This document shows, piece after piece, positions 22,064-31,946 of a stretch of 64,000 nucleotides of DNA. Under the pieces are notes generated by a model. That model was not told where the DNA came from. It searched no databases and saw only the letters and a program-made list of their open reading frames with translations. Source of the DNA: Lysinibacillus xylanilyticus (GTDB lineage: Bacteria; Bacillota; Bacilli; Bacillales_A; Planococcaceae); the NCBI RefSeq assembly GCF_001708185.1, contig NZ_MDDN01000001.1, forward strand, positions 682,001-746,000, read 5' to 3'. Numbering within the stretch: position 1 is the stretch's first letter; each line of letters begins with the position of its first letter. The translations under genes were made by a program, and so were the position numbers.

Positions 22064-23632
22064 CTAGACTGTTTCAGATTCCTTTGAATGTACACGTCTC
22101 ATGAAATCATTCACATCAGCCGGTACTTTTCGATCTAATAATGACACGATAATAACCGATAAGAAGCCAGCTGGTACTGTCACAATGCCAGGAATTTTAA
22201 ATTGCAAAAAGCTTGGCAGCGTTCCAGGTAAAAATATCATCCACATAGATACCCCAAGTCCAATAAGTAAGCCCGCAATTGCTCCTTTTTCTGTCATTCC
22301 TCTCCACCAAATACCTAATATAAATATTGGTGTAAATGTACTCGCCGCAACAGTAAAGGCAAGAGCCACTAAATGTCCGATGGATGCATCCTTAACAAGT
22401 AAGCCCAATGCTCCATATAAAATACCTAATATCACAATTGCTACTTTCCCTGCAATCACTCGTTGTTTTTCTGTAATATCCTTTTTCATAACACTTGCAT
22501 ATAAATCATGAGCCAATGCCCCTGAGCTTGTGATAAATAATCCTGATAAATTTGAGAATATGGCCGCAAATGCCCCCGCGATGACAAGCCCAAGAAGCCA
22601 TTTGCCTCCTAGTGCAAGTGCTGTTGTAGGAATAACCATATTGTTCCCACCAAGTACTAAATCTCGCATTACTTCCTCACTTGCAGTACCCGAGATAAAA
22701 ATAGAACGGCCTACAACACCTAGATATACAGCTAGTAAGAAAAACGCACTTGCAATCCCAATCGCCATAAGCGCTGATTTACGAGCTGCCTTTGCACTTG
22801 GATTTGTATAAAATCTTAGTAATATATGTGGTAAACCAATCGTACCTAATGCTAAACCTATTGTCATACTAATAGTTTGCCAAAATGTTGGAAAATAAAA
22901 GCCTGTCCCTGTCCAAGCAGCACCATCAAAATTAATATCCTTTCCATCTAAAGCATATGGTGAAGTCCCTGTAATAGGGCCGCTAAATGAATTAATGGCA
23001 GCTAAAATCTTATCATAATGTAAACCGCTATACATTGCTGCGATCAACATAACAATAAACGCACCAAGGCGAATCCAAAGCTCTAAAGCTTGGTTGATTG
23101 TTGTTCCTTTCATACCGCCTATTCCTACATAGAAAATCATTACGATACATGTAAAGATGATACCAAATTCATAAGAGGTACCAAAAAACATACTTAAAAT
23201 TTGTGCTGCACCTAATAATTGTGGTGCTGCATAAAAACCAGAAATCGCTAAAACTACAGCTACTGCTACTAGTCGAGCTCGTTTGCTATGAAAACGATAA
23301 GCTAAAAAATCAGCAACGGTAAATGCACCAAAACGTCTTAATGGACCTGCCACAAAAATTGCTAACAATGTTAATCCAATGGAGAAGCAAAATGCATAAT
23401 AAGCACCATCATATCCTAATTGGAAAGTCAAACCAGCTATCCCAAGGAAAGTAGCTGCACTTAAATAATCTCCTCCAATTGCCGAACCATTTGTAAACCA
23501 ACCAAAACTTCTTCCCCCTACAAAGAAGTCAGATGCCGTTGCATTTCTTTTTGTTAAATACGTAATATATACAATTGTTCCCATTAAAGCAATGGTCATT
23601 AACATCTTCGGTTCTAATAGAGCTTTTATCAT
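22064..23632 (-). CDS. Sodium:solute symporter, acetate/monocarboxylate type (ActP/MctC-like)
   Basis: 522-residue membrane transporter of the SSS family with about 13 helices. The N-terminal SDFFVGGRSFGWFTNGSAIGG and later GIGGMKGTTINQ and GLPHILLRFYT segments are typical of the acetate permease branch. The DUF485 gene directly upstream (31 bp away) is the standard partner of ActP-type symporters, which supports monocarboxylate or acetate uptake. A GGGGGGG-rich ribosome site precedes the ATG. The true substrate could also be propionate or pyruvate. Confidence 0.88.
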   Translation of the reverse strand: MIKALLEPKMLMTIALMGTIVYITYLTKRNATASDFFVGGRSFGWFTNGSAIGGDYLSAATFLGIAGLTFQLGYDGAYYAFCFSIGLTLLAIFVAGPLRRFGAFTVADFLAYRFHSKRARLVAVAVVLAISGFYAAPQLLGAAQILSMFFGTSYEFGIIFTCIVMIFYVGIGGMKGTTINQALELWIRLGAFIVMLIAAMYSGLHYDKILAAINSFSGPITGTSPYALDGKDINFDGAAWTGTGFYFPTFWQTISMTIGLALGTIGLPHILLRFYTNPSAKAARKSALMAIGIASAFFLLAVYLGVVGRSIFISGTASEEVMRDLVLGGNNMVIPTTALALGGKWLLGLVIAGAFAAIFSNLSGLFITSSGALAHDLYASVMKKDITEKQRVIAGKVAIVILGILYGALGLLVKDASIGHLVALAFTVAASTFTPIFILGIWWRGMTEKGAIAGLLIGLGVSMWMIFLPGTLPSFLQFKIPGIVTVPAGFLSVIIVSLLDRKVPADVNDFMRRVHSKESETV

Positions 23633-23662
23633 TTAACAAATCCCCCCCTAAGCTAAAGCTAC

Positions 23663-23995
23663 TTACTTAAGTATTTCGTATTTCTTTAGGCGTTTTTCGT
23701 ACAATGCTGTATGCACATAGGCAATAATAAATGCCATTGCCATCATTACGACTGTTGTCACAAACCAGGTAACTGTTATACCACCCCAAATTTTCTTAAA
23801 AGCAAGTTCTGGAGCAAACCAGTTCATCACTGGAATACTAAAAATTAAAATGAAATAAAATACCGTTAAGCCAAAACCTGTCGTAAACTCATCTTTCATA
23901 ATTTGGTTAGTAGTTGCATCTAGTGGTGGAAGATCCTTCACATCTATTGTTCCAGCTTCCACGTATTCATAATCATGACTCCCTACTTCTGCCAT
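23663..23995 (-). CDS. DUF485 membrane protein, partner of the symporter
   Basis: 110-residue protein with two membrane helices (about residues 43-65 and 73-97) and the family pattern LxxxxGxxVFYFILIF. DUF485 (YjcH-type) proteins are nearly always encoded directly before ActP-type symporters, as here; their job is not well defined. First gene of the two-gene unit, with GGGGG 9 nt before the ATG. Confidence 0.88.
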   Translation of the reverse strand: MAEVGSHDYEYVEAGTIDVKDLPPLDATTNQIMKDEFTTGFGLTVFYFILIFSIPVMNWFAPELAFKKIWGGITVTWFVTTVVMMAMAFIIAYVHTALYEKRLKKYEILK

Positions 23996-24184
23996 ACTTC
24001 AAATCCCCCTTTCTATCTGGGCAAATAATTATCTGAAATTTCAAATTATTATTTACTACAATTATTTTATTCTATTTAACCCATAATTTAGTTACAAAAT
24101 ATTGCTGTATTAGTACAAAAAAATGCTATTTTAAGTTAAAATATTTTTATCATTTTTCATTTACAACGAAAGGGAGTTGTTAGC

Positions 24185-25411
24185 ATTTTAAACATTGTTT
24201 GGTATATTGAAAATTCAAACGAAAAACAACAAATGGGCTACTGGTTAGAAGAATTTCTACCTCATACCTTTATGAACTGCGAAGAATTCAAAACAGAAGA
24301 TGTCGCTCTCATTTTCTATGAAATCAACCGCTTATTTGACTGGGTAAAGATAAATCGGTTAAAAAGAAATTATCCTAACAGTATAATTGTCCCTATTGTT
24401 GCAGAACACCTTACTTACTCAACTGGTATAGCAATTGAACTAAATTTGCCCGCACTTCTCATAAAACCATTACAGAAGGCAAAATTTCTGCGAATTGTTA
24501 AAAAGCTTTATACGTCCTATAAAGAAAAACAGGCAAGTACTATTACAATGCTTGAGCTATCACAGCAAATTTCACAAGACCATACTTCCCCTTTCCGAGA
24601 AGCCTTTTTAAAACGACTTATACGGGGAGAAGTTGAAAATGAGCAGGAAATTATCCAGTCTGCCTCTTTTTTATCAAAAAATTGCATCCCAAATATCGTG
24701 TTTTTAATTCAGGGCTATATAGATGTGAATGAAAATCGACCTATCCTTTATGATGCGAGCAGTGTTATAGCAAATGTGTTTCGTCAAAACTTTGCTAACA
24801 ACGCACCTTTATCCTTTTTAAATTTTGAACGTTATTTATTGTTGCTTATGCGCCTTCCAAATGAATACACATCATTTAAGCATTGGTCTGAGGGGGTAGC
24901 TTGTTTACTTGAGGTTATTGAAGTGTTAAAAAAAGATTATGGCATTCATCTTTTTATGGGGATTGGCGGTGTTTTTCAGGACGCCATGCAAGTTAAAGAA
25001 TCTTATAGCCAAGCGCGAAAAGCGCGGAGAAAACCACCTGTCCATAATATTCATATACGATTTTATGAAGATTTAACAAAGCAAGAATCGCTTCAAAAGG
25101 CTATCCACTATATCGAAGAACACTATGATGAACAAATAACGATTAGTGATGTTGCCAAATATATTAACTTTAGTTCTACGCATTTTAGTAGATTGTTTAA
25201 AAAAGAGACTGGTCGTAATTTTGTGGATTATGTAGCTTTTACACGTATCATCAAGACGCTACCCTATTTACGAAAATACGATTACACCATTGAAAAAATT
25301 TCATCCATCTGCGGTTTTAACACTCCTAATTATTTCAGCATCACGTTTAAGAAGTATGTTGGCATATCTCCAACTGACTACCGCAATACGCAAGAAATAT
25401 TATTTAAATAG
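24185..25411 (+). CDS. AraC-family response-regulator-like protein, divergent from the symporter operon
   Basis: Likely controls the divergent symporter/DUF485 operon. C-terminal AraC double helix-turn-helix (last ~100 residues: ITISDVAKYINFSSTHFSRL ... ISSICGFNTPNYFS). The N-terminus is a degenerate receiver-like domain: a first strand LNIVWYIEN and a KPL switch lysine are seen, but the acidic pocket and phospho-aspartate are not conserved. The first ATG in frame is 24233, but it would cut off strand 1; the frame is open back to an ATT at 24185-24187 that lies 8 nt after AGGGAG (24171-24176). I therefore propose an AUU start (408 aa); with the ATG it would be 392 aa. Confidence 0.85.
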   Translation: MLNIVWYIENSNEKQQMGYWLEEFLPHTFMNCEEFKTEDVALIFYEINRLFDWVKINRLKRNYPNSIIVPIVAEHLTYSTGIAIELNLPALLIKPLQKAKFLRIVKKLYTSYKEKQASTITMLELSQQISQDHTSPFREAFLKRLIRGEVENEQEIIQSASFLSKNCIPNIVFLIQGYIDVNENRPILYDASSVIANVFRQNFANNAPLSFLNFERYLLLLMRLPNEYTSFKHWSEGVACLLEVIEVLKKDYGIHLFMGIGGVFQDAMQVKESYSQARKARRKPPVHNIHIRFYEDLTKQESLQKAIHYIEEHYDEQITISDVAKYINFSSTHFSRLFKKETGRNFVDYVAFTRIIKTLPYLRKYDYTIEKISSICGFNTPNYFSITFKKYVGISPTDYRNTQEILFK

Positions 25412-25478
25412 TTCATAACGCATCGTTGAGTAACTAAACCTATAAAAAGAATCTGCTAGACCTCCATAAAAGTAAACA

Positions 25479-25516
25479 ACGCAAGCCCCCCTTCATCAAG
25501 GAGACTTGCGTTTTTA
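25479..25516 (+). terminator. Terminator of the AraC-type regulator gene
   Basis: ACGCAAG (25479-25485) pairs with CTTGCGT (25505-25511), followed by TTTTA on the plus strand. Confidence 0.8.
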
Positions 25517-25566
25517 TTACATAGCATGCAAATTCTTGTTCTTAGTTTGCATTACTGTTTGTTTTT

Positions 25567-25613
25567 ATCAATTATGCCTCGGCATAATTGCGTCCGGAAT
25601 CGGCTGAAAGAAC
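25567..25613. repeat. Family A dispersed repeat, deleted form, touching the ileS stop
   Basis: Head hairpin CAATTATGCC/GGCATAATTG, GCGTCCGGAATCGGC, then directly the tail CTGAAAGAACTT. The middle hairpins are missing. The tail runs up to the ileS stop codon (25614-25616). Confidence 0.8.
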
Positions 25614-28382
25614 TTAAACGTAATATTTTTCTACAACTTCCGCACAACGTGTACACACTGTTGGATGCGCTTCATTTGAACCAACTGTTTCAGAAATTGA
25701 CCAGCAACGCTCACATTTTTCGCCTGTTGCTTTCTCTACAACAATCGATGCATGTTCTAGAGCTAATGCATTTGCAGGTGCCGCTTCTATTGGTGCTACT
25801 TCAAAGGCAGAGACGATTGAAAGTTGCGCAAAGTCAATGTTTGCATCTTTCAATAAAGCTGCCACATCTTCTTTTGCATAAACTGTCACTTTTGCTTCAA
25901 GTGATTTACCGATTGTTTTTGCATTACGAGCTTCCTCTAATGCTTTTAAAAGATCATCACGAACATCAATGATTTTTACCCATTTTGCACGTAGACTTTC
26001 AAAGTTTTCATGTTCATCAACCTCTGGGAAGTCTGTTAATTGTACAGATACCTCTTCGACAACACCTTGAGCATGTAAATAAGACCACATCTCATCAGCT
26101 GTATGAGGGATAATTGGTGACATCACTTTTACTAACGTCATTAATGTGTCATAAATAACTGTTTGCATTGCACGGCGATCTTTGTTGTCATTGCCTTCAA
26201 TGTATACAACGTCTTTTGCAATATCTAAATAGAATGAAGATAATTCTACCGCAACAAAGTTATTCACTGCATGGTAAACGGCTGCGAAATCATAGCGATC
26301 GTAAGCAGCACGTACAGTTTTTAACACATCTTGTAGACGCATATAAACGTATTGATCCATTTCACGAAGGTCTGCATACGCTACTCGATCTTTCGCTACA
26401 TCGAAATCAGCTACATTGCCGTGTAAGAAACGGAATGTGTTACGGATTTTTCGATAAACCTCAGATACTTGCTTCAACATATCCATCGAGATACGAACAT
26501 CGGCTGTATAATCCACTGAAGCAACCCATAAACGAAGAATATCTGCTCCGTATTGATCCATAACCTTTTTCGGGATAATGACATTTCCTAAAGATTTACT
26601 CATCTTACGACCTTCACCATCTAGAACGAAACCATGTGTTAATAGTCCCTTATATGGTGCATAGCCATTAATAGCTACTGACGTAATTAATGATGAGTTA
26701 AACCATCCACGGTGTTGGTCAGAGCCCTCTAAATATAAATCAGCTGGATATTTCATACCACGTTCTACTAATACACCTTGGTGTGAAGAACCTGAGTCGA
26801 ACCACACGTCCATAATATCATTTTCTTTTGTAAATTCGCCGTTCGGGCTACCTGGATGTGTGAAGCCTTCAGGTAATAATTCTTTAGCCGTTTTTTGGAA
26901 CCAAATATTTGACCCATGTTGACGGAATAATGCTGAGATATGGGCAATTGTTTCTGGTGTAATAATTGGCTCACCATTTTCAGCATAGAAAATCGGAATT
27001 GGAACACCCCATGCGCGCTGACGTGAAATTACCCAGTCTCCACGGTCACGAATCATATTATAAAGGCGTGTTTCACCCCAAGCAGGTGTAAATGCTGTTG
27101 ATTTCACAGCTTCTAGTAACTCATCACGGAATGCATCAACAGACGCAAACCATTGTGGTGTTGCACGATAAATAACTGGTTTTTTCGTACGCCAGTCATG
27201 TGGATAAGAGTGCGTGAAGAAGTTAAGCTTTTCTAATGCGCCTACTTCTTTTAATTTTTCTGTGACCATTTTATTTGCATCATTGTAGAATACACCTTCA
27301 AAACCAGGTGCCTCATCTGTATAGCAGCCACTATTATCAACAGGACTAAGAATTGGTAGACCATATTGCTTACTAATATGATAGTCATCTTCCCCGTGTC
27401 CTGGTGCTGTATGAACACAGCCAGTACCCGCTTCAGCAGTTACATGCTCTCCAACCATCACAAGCGATTCACGGTCATAAAATGGATGCTGTGCAACAAC
27501 TCGATCTAGTGCCTCACCCTTTACTTCCTGAACTACTTCATATGCATCCCACTCAAGTTCGTTAGCAACTGTTTCTAATAACTCTTTAGCAATGATGAAT
27601 TTTTTATCTGCAACTGCTACAACAACATAGATAAATTCAGGGTTTACAGAAATCCCTAAGTTCGCTGGAATTGTCCAAGGTGTTGTTGTCCAGATAATAA
27701 ATTTAGCATCTGCTGGTACAACATCTTTAGCATCTTTAATTGCAAAGCTTACATAAATAGACGCCGATTTAATATCTTGATATTCAATCTCTGCTTCTGC
27801 AAGTGCAGATTCAGATGATGGAGACCAGTAAACTGGTTTTAACCCTTTATAAATATAGCCTTTTTCAGCCATCTTGCCGAATACTTCAATTTGACGTGCT
27901 TCAAATTCAGGCTTTAATGTAATATATGGATTTTCCCAATCACCGCGAACACCTAAACGGCGGAATTGTATACGTTGGTTGTCGATTTGCTCGTAAGCAT
28001 ACTCTTCACATAATTTACGGAATTCAGCAACAGACATTTCTTTGCGCTTTACACCTTTGTTCGTTAGAGCCTGCTCGATTGGTAAACCGTGTGTATCCCA
28101 ACCTGGAATATAGTTTACATGGTAACCAGTCATAGAGCGATGACGTGTAATCATGTCTTTCAATACTTTATTCAAAGCGTGACCGATATGGATATCACCA
28201 TTCGCATATGGAGGGCCATCGTGTAACACATATTCAGTGCGTCCTTCAGTGCGCTCCATCTGTAATTTGTTAATGTCCATTTCATCCCATTTTTCTTGCA
28301 TCTTCGGTTCATTTGCCGGTAAGTTTCCACGCATTGGGAAATCTGTTTTTGGCATTAATAAGGTATCTTTATACTCAACCAT
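25614..28382 (-). CDS. ileS: Isoleucyl-tRNA synthetase
   Basis: Class Ia synthetase (922 aa) charging tRNA-Ile. HIGH motif in [16 protein letters not shown] (about 57-72), KMSKS in [10 protein letters not shown] (about 595), the CP1 editing domain with [11 protein letters not shown], and a C-terminal zinc site CERCWS ... CTRCAEV. Size and zinc tail match the Bacillus housekeeping type rather than the mupirocin-resistant second type. Expression is set by the T-box leader. In Bacillus ileS lies next to divIVA, as here. Confidence 0.97.
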   Translation of the reverse strand: MVEYKDTLLMPKTDFPMRGNLPANEPKMQEKWDEMDINKLQMERTEGRTEYVLHDGPPYANGDIHIGHALNKVLKDMITRHRSMTGYHVNYIPGWDTHGLPIEQALTNKGVKRKEMSVAEFRKLCEEYAYEQIDNQRIQFRRLGVRGDWENPYITLKPEFEARQIEVFGKMAEKGYIYKGLKPVYWSPSSESALAEAEIEYQDIKSASIYVSFAIKDAKDVVPADAKFIIWTTTPWTIPANLGISVNPEFIYVVVAVADKKFIIAKELLETVANELEWDAYEVVQEVKGEALDRVVAQHPFYDRESLVMVGEHVTAEAGTGCVHTAPGHGEDDYHISKQYGLPILSPVDNSGCYTDEAPGFEGVFYNDANKMVTEKLKEVGALEKLNFFTHSYPHDWRTKKPVIYRATPQWFASVDAFRDELLEAVKSTAFTPAWGETRLYNMIRDRGDWVISRQRAWGVPIPIFYAENGEPIITPETIAHISALFRQHGSNIWFQKTAKELLPEGFTHPGSPNGEFTKENDIMDVWFDSGSSHQGVLVERGMKYPADLYLEGSDQHRGWFNSSLITSVAINGYAPYKGLLTHGFVLDGEGRKMSKSLGNVIIPKKVMDQYGADILRLWVASVDYTADVRISMDMLKQVSEVYRKIRNTFRFLHGNVADFDVAKDRVAYADLREMDQYVYMRLQDVLKTVRAAYDRYDFAAVYHAVNNFVAVELSSFYLDIAKDVVYIEGNDNKDRRAMQTVIYDTLMTLVKVMSPIIPHTADEMWSYLHAQGVVEEVSVQLTDFPEVDEHENFESLRAKWVKIIDVRDDLLKALEEARNAKTIGKSLEAKVTVYAKEDVAALLKDANIDFAQLSIVSAFEVAPIEAAPANALALEHASIVVEKATGEKCERCWSISETVGSNEAHPTVCTRCAEVVEKYYV

Positions 28383-28569
28383 TTTTCAATTCCTCCTTTA
28401 TTTTTACAAACAAAGAACATATGCACTAAGGCTTTCATTCACATACGACAGTTATTAGCAAAATCAACACATTTTAACAACGAGAGTATAAATTCAGATT
28501 TAGGATTCAAAGCATTTATCCATTTCACATTTATAGAAATGGAAGCCTTCCGCCATTTGAACATAAAAA

Positions 28570-28832
28570 AAGCCTCTCAATCCCTCAAAGGGACGAGAAG
28601 CTTATACTCGCGGTACCACCCTAATTGCAGCACAAAATTGTACTACCACTTAAAGCACGTTAACGTCGTGCATCACGAAATAACTTACTTCATTCAGTTA
28701 TTTAGCTCCGAAGTGATGTTCATTGTTATTTGCATGTTTGGGCTCACACTATCCCCAAATCGCTTAACTACGCCTAACAAATACTGTCTTCGTCTCTGCC
28801 TGTATGCATATCTGTTCAAAATAATTACTATT
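28570..28832 (-). promoter_or_regulatory. T-box riboswitch leader of ileS
   Basis: On the minus strand the conserved T-box AGGGTGGTACCGCG (28609-28622) is followed by a terminator, GCTTCTCGTCCC pairing with GGGATTGAGAGGC, and seven uridines (28564-28600). In stem I the sequence GAACATCACTT has an ATC (28715-28717) at the expected specifier position, which fits tRNA-Ile. Uncharged tRNA-Ile would stabilise the antiterminator. Confidence 0.93.
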
Positions 28833-28837
28833 ACAAT

Positions 28838-28866
28838 AGTATATGAAAATCAAACAATCACGTCAA
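28838..28866 (-). promoter_or_regulatory. Sigma-A promoter of the ileS leader
   Basis: Minus-strand TTGACG (28861-28866), 17-bp spacer, TATACT (28838-28843), placed just before the start of T-box stem I. Confidence 0.88.
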
Positions 28867-28882
28867 GTTTCACTTATTGCAT

Positions 28883-29407
28883 TTAAACTTGATCGGCCTC
28901 CTGAGCTTCTTCAACAGATGCTTGAATTTCTGTAAGATCAATATCATATTGTAGCAAGTGATCCCAGTCATCTGCATTTAGTAAATCAAGCTGTGCTTCT
29001 ACAAGCATTTTAAAACGATTACGGAATACTTTTGATTGTTTTTTTAGCTCATCAATTTCAATTGTCACTTTACGAGCTTTCGTTAAAGCCTCATTGATAA
29101 TACGATCAGCATTTTTTTCTGCTTCCTTTACAATGAGTTTAGCTTCTTTTTGAGAATTTCTTCTTACTTCATCGGCTGCTTCTTGCGCGACTACAATTGA
29201 TTTTTGTAATGTTTCCTCTAACGTGTTAAAATGTCTCGCTTGTTCTAAGGACATTTCTAATTGTCTGTCTACTTCCTTTTTTTCACGTAGCAAAATTTCA
29301 TAGTCTTTAATAATTTGATCTAAAAATTCATTTACTTCATCTTCAGCATAACCTCTGAACGATTTGGTAAACTCCTTATTATGTATATCAATAGGTGATA
29401 ATGGCAT
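28883..29407 (-). CDS. divIVA: Cell-division initiation protein DivIVA
   Basis: Curvature-sensing coiled-coil protein (174 aa) that marks cell poles and septa and places MinJ/MinCD and sporulation factors. The lipid-binding start MPLSPIDIHNKEFTKSFRGY and the DEVNEFLDQIIKDYE stretch are diagnostic; residues ~35-150 are coiled coil. I start at the ATG at 29405-29407; a longer frame upstream lacks family similarity. Last of the ylm genes, as in Bacillus. Confidence 0.95.
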   Translation of the reverse strand: MPLSPIDIHNKEFTKSFRGYAEDEVNEFLDQIIKDYEILLREKKEVDRQLEMSLEQARHFNTLEETLQKSIVVAQEAADEVRRNSQKEAKLIVKEAEKNADRIINEALTKARKVTIEIDELKKQSKVFRNRFKMLVEAQLDLLNADDWDHLLQYDIDLTEIQASVEEAQEADQV

Positions 29408-29502
29408 ACGATCCTTCTCTCCTTTACATGTACATTCGTATTTCCTATTATACAATTGTTCCAACAACTTAGCAGTAAAAATTAATGAAATTTACTTGGT
29501 TT

Positions 29503-30291
29503 TTAGCTTTTTTGAGTCAATCGACCGACTTGTAAACGAATTTTATCTTTTTTTGTACGGCCTTCTGTCATTATAATTTTTACTCGACCGCTTCCGCGTA
29601 CTGATAAAATATCTCCTTCTTGTAATTCAAAAGCAACTGTATCCCGCTCAGTCCAATTAACACGTACCTTTTTTCCTGTAATTAACGCTTGTGCTTTTTG
29701 GCGGGAAATTTTTAAAACCGTTGAAATAATAACATCTAAACGCATGGAAGAAACAGTATGAGACTCTTCTAGCCACTCTTCCTCATTTTGTAGCAAAGGC
29801 TCCATCTCTTTAATCGATTCTACATGTACCTTTACTTTGCCAATGCCTGTTAAATGTAAGCGTACATATTGTGCTACCTCATTCGCTACTACAAATTGTA
29901 CTTGGTGTTCATTTACACGAATATCACCGAATTTGCCACGATTCAGTCCTAATGATAATAATGCCCCTAGAACATCTGGATGTCGTAGTTGTACAAATTT
30001 CACAGGATATTGAATTGAAAATACTGTAAGCTGAAAATCTTCCTCCACAGGCTCATAATAAGTAGGATAAATAAGCATACGTTGTCTTTCTGCTTCATCA
30101 AAGAGCCCAGCACTAACTGTTTTCAATGTGTCTTCTTGACCAATAATCGATGTAACAATAAAACGTTGTCGAGGATCTAAAAAATCAGTAAGCTTTGGAG
30201 CATATCGATCCTCCACCTCATGTTGCCAACTCACAACCTGTTCAATAAAAGGCTGTTCATCTTTCCTAAAATGCTGAATTAAATGCTCCAT
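29503..30291 (-). CDS. ylmH: YlmH, S4-domain RNA-binding protein
   Basis: 262-residue protein with an N-terminal YlmH-type domain and a C-terminal S4 domain (about residues 185-245: RLDVIISTVLKISRQKAQAL ... VRVNW). Relatives bind ribosomes and have been linked to ribosome quality control. It lies between ylmG and divIVA, its conserved place in Firmicutes, although here a ~850-bp gap with repeats separates it from ylmG. Confidence 0.92.
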   Translation of the reverse strand: MEHLIQHFRKDEQPFIEQVVSWQHEVEDRYAPKLTDFLDPRQRFIVTSIIGQEDTLKTVSAGLFDEAERQRMLIYPTYYEPVEEDFQLTVFSIQYPVKFVQLRHPDVLGALLSLGLNRGKFGDIRVNEHQVQFVVANEVAQYVRLHLTGIGKVKVHVESIKEMEPLLQNEEEWLEESHTVSSMRLDVIISTVLKISRQKAQALITGKKVRVNWTERDTVAFELQEGDILSVRGSGRVKIIMTEGRTKKDKIRLQVGRLTQKS

Positions 30292-30407
30292 GTTTACTCC
30301 ACCTCTATTATCTCTCTTTTACTAGTTTAATTTCATTGGTATTTTAAGGATCTATTCAGATGTTGTTTAACCATTCTTTCTTATCTACACTAATTAATTA
30401 GTAGGCT

Positions 30408-30781
30408 CTGATTTCCGCTACGGGCTACTCGCTTTGTTGCTGTCGCTTCGCTTTCGCACAGATAAAACATTTGTTGCTGTCGCTTCGCTTTCGCACAGAT
30501 AAAACATTTGTTGCTGTCGCTTCGCTTTCGCACAGATAAAACATTTGTTGCTGTCGCTTCGCTTTCGCACAGATAAAACATTTGTCGCTGACGCTTCGCT
30601 TTCGCGCAGAGCAAAGCTTCCTGCGGGCGAGCGTCGAGCCGCTTCCTCCACTAAAGGAACGAAGGCTAAGTGCGTCACGTCCTGTGACAATGCCTTCGTA
30701 ACCAACATCGTGTTGGCCTCAGGGTCTCGTCTGTCTCGCTTTCCCGCGGGAGTCGAGTAGCCCTACGCTACAATCAGTTAG
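30408..30781 (+). repeat. Family B dispersed repeat, longest copy
   Basis: Imperfect terminal inverted repeats: the left end starts CTGATTTCCGCTACGGGCTA and the right end, reverse-complemented, starts CTGATTGTAGCGTAGGGCTA. Inside are five 37-bp units, a GCGTCGAGCCGCTTCCTCC block, and a hairpin module with ACGAAGGC/GCCTTCGT, GTCAC/TGTGAC and CCAACATCGTGTTGG. Short ORFs here run through tandem units and are not genes. Confidence 0.85.
30434..30618. repeat. Five tandem 37-bp units inside the family B copy
   Basis: Units start at 30434, 30471, 30508, 30545 and 30582. Each carries TTGCTGTCGCTTCGC and TTTCGCACAGATAAAACA; the last one is diverged. The unit occurs once in the family B copy at 33366. 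Confidence 0.9.
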
Positions 30782-31117
30782 AATGGGCATATATTAGCAA
30801 AATATCAACCAAAAAATCCTTTTATCAGTCAATAAAAAAACTATATTTCCCTAATCAACACGCTTAGTTTTATATTTAAAAATAGGAGCAGCTACAACCT
30901 CCACTCCAATCAACCTATATACAAAGCATACGTATTAACAAATGTCATCCCAACAATACTTTTTAATCAAGAACAGATTTAGTATTGATCCTTAATTTCA
31001 GTTGAATTTGCTTTAGATTGCCAAAACACCGTTCCCTACTCACGCTTATGAATTCTAGGGAATCATCACTAAGTTGTTAGCAATATTTTTGTTAAATATA
31101 GTATTCCCAATAAATAA
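30782..31117. other. AT-rich spacer between the family B repeat and the ylmG terminator
   Basis: About 335 bp without a convincing ORF, promoter or conserved structure. A TTTTATCAGTCAATA-like segment near 30820 resembles the 21-bp unit seen at 59511. Confidence 0.5.
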
Positions 31118-31146
31118 AAAATCCCCACCGTTCGTGAGGATTTCTT
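31115..31146 (-). terminator. Terminator after ylmG
   Basis: AATCCCCAC (31120-31128) pairs with GTGAGGATT (31134-31142); on the minus strand six uridines follow. Confidence 0.82.
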
Positions 31147-31428
31147 TTAGAAGAACATTTCATATATTTTTTCAATAACAATAAAAAGTCCGTTTTGAAT
31201 AAAATTAAGCATAAAAATTGCCACAATTGGCGAGATATCAATCATACCAATTGGAGGGATGAATTTCCTAAAAATCCCCAAGTAAGGCTCACATACTTTT
31301 TTAAGAAAACGACCAATTGCTGAATCTTGGGCAGCAGGTACCCAAGACAGTAAAACATATCCAACTAACATATAAGAATATATCCTAAATGCTAATGATG
31401 CATAACCTAGAATTACCCATAAAGTCAT
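31147..31428 (-). CDS. ylmG: YlmG, YggT-family membrane protein
   Basis: 93-residue protein with two membrane helices (about 8-30 and 62-85) and the YggT motif PFLRPxR-like segment KKVCEPYLGIFRKFIPP. Relatives in plants and bacteria affect chloroplast nucleoids or cell division; the exact role is unknown. It lies directly after sepF, 20 bp away, as in the conserved ylm cluster. Confidence 0.92.
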   Translation of the reverse strand: MTLWVILGYASLAFRIYSYMLVGYVLLSWVPAAQDSAIGRFLKKVCEPYLGIFRKFIPPIGMIDISPIVAIFMLNFIQNGLFIVIEKIYEMFF

Positions 31429-31448
31429 ATAAACTACAATCCTCGCTA

Positions 31449-31946
31449 TTAATTATCGTCTAAAATAAAATTCGAAATTTCGCCAGACACTTCTACATTA
31501 TCAGGTGTACATAGGAAAATGTCTTTTCCAATCCTTTGAATATCACCGCCAAGTGCATAAACTGTGCCACTTAAAAAATCAATAATTCGTACACCTTGCT
31601 CTCGCTCAATACGTTGCAAATTGAGGATTGTTGCGCGTTTATTTTTTAAATGTTCAGCAATATCCTGTGCTTCTGCATAAACTCTAGGTTCAACTAATAC
31701 AACTTTTGCACCTTTAGAATTCATAGCTGCCTGTAAACTTACAATGTTGTTTGTCGTATTTGTACTCTGCGGAAAAATTTCCTGAACGGGTGCCTTTCGC
31801 TCCTTAATAACTTTTTTTGGCTTCACTGATTGAATTTGTTGCTGTTGTTGTACGGGTTGTTGCTGTTGAACAGGAGCTTGCGTGATTTCTTCTTCTATTT
31901 CTTCCTCAAGATAAAAGAAATTTTTAATTTTATTTTTCATGCTCAT
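31449..31946 (-). CDS. sepF: SepF, FtsZ-bundling division protein (YlmF)
   Basis: Membrane-anchored FtsZ partner (165 aa). The amphipathic N-terminal anchor [16 protein letters not shown] and the C-terminal SepF domain ([19 protein letters not shown] ... [14 protein letters not shown]) are clear. Between them is a glutamine-rich linker ([14 protein letters not shown]). I use the ATG at 31944-31946 since the protein then starts like Bacillus SepF; the frame upstream is inside ylmE, which overlaps by 17 bp. Confidence 0.94.
   Translation of the reverse strand: MSMKNKIKNFFYLEEEIEEEITQAPVQQQQPVQQQQQIQSVKPKKVIKERKAPVQEIFPQSTNTTNNIVSLQAAMNSKGAKVVLVEPRVYAEAQDIAEHLKNKRATILNLQRIEREQGVRIIDFLSGTVYALGGDIQRIGKDIFLCTPDNVEVSGEISNFILDDN

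Noticed and set aside
30434-30618. CRISPR-like direct repeats
   Set aside because: Units are contiguous 37-bp tandem copies without spacers and there are no cas genes nearby.
30390-30760. Several overlapping ORFs on both strands rich in S, R and K
   Set aside because: They read through 37-bp tandem units and inverted repeats of family B; no conserved domain or ribosome site.
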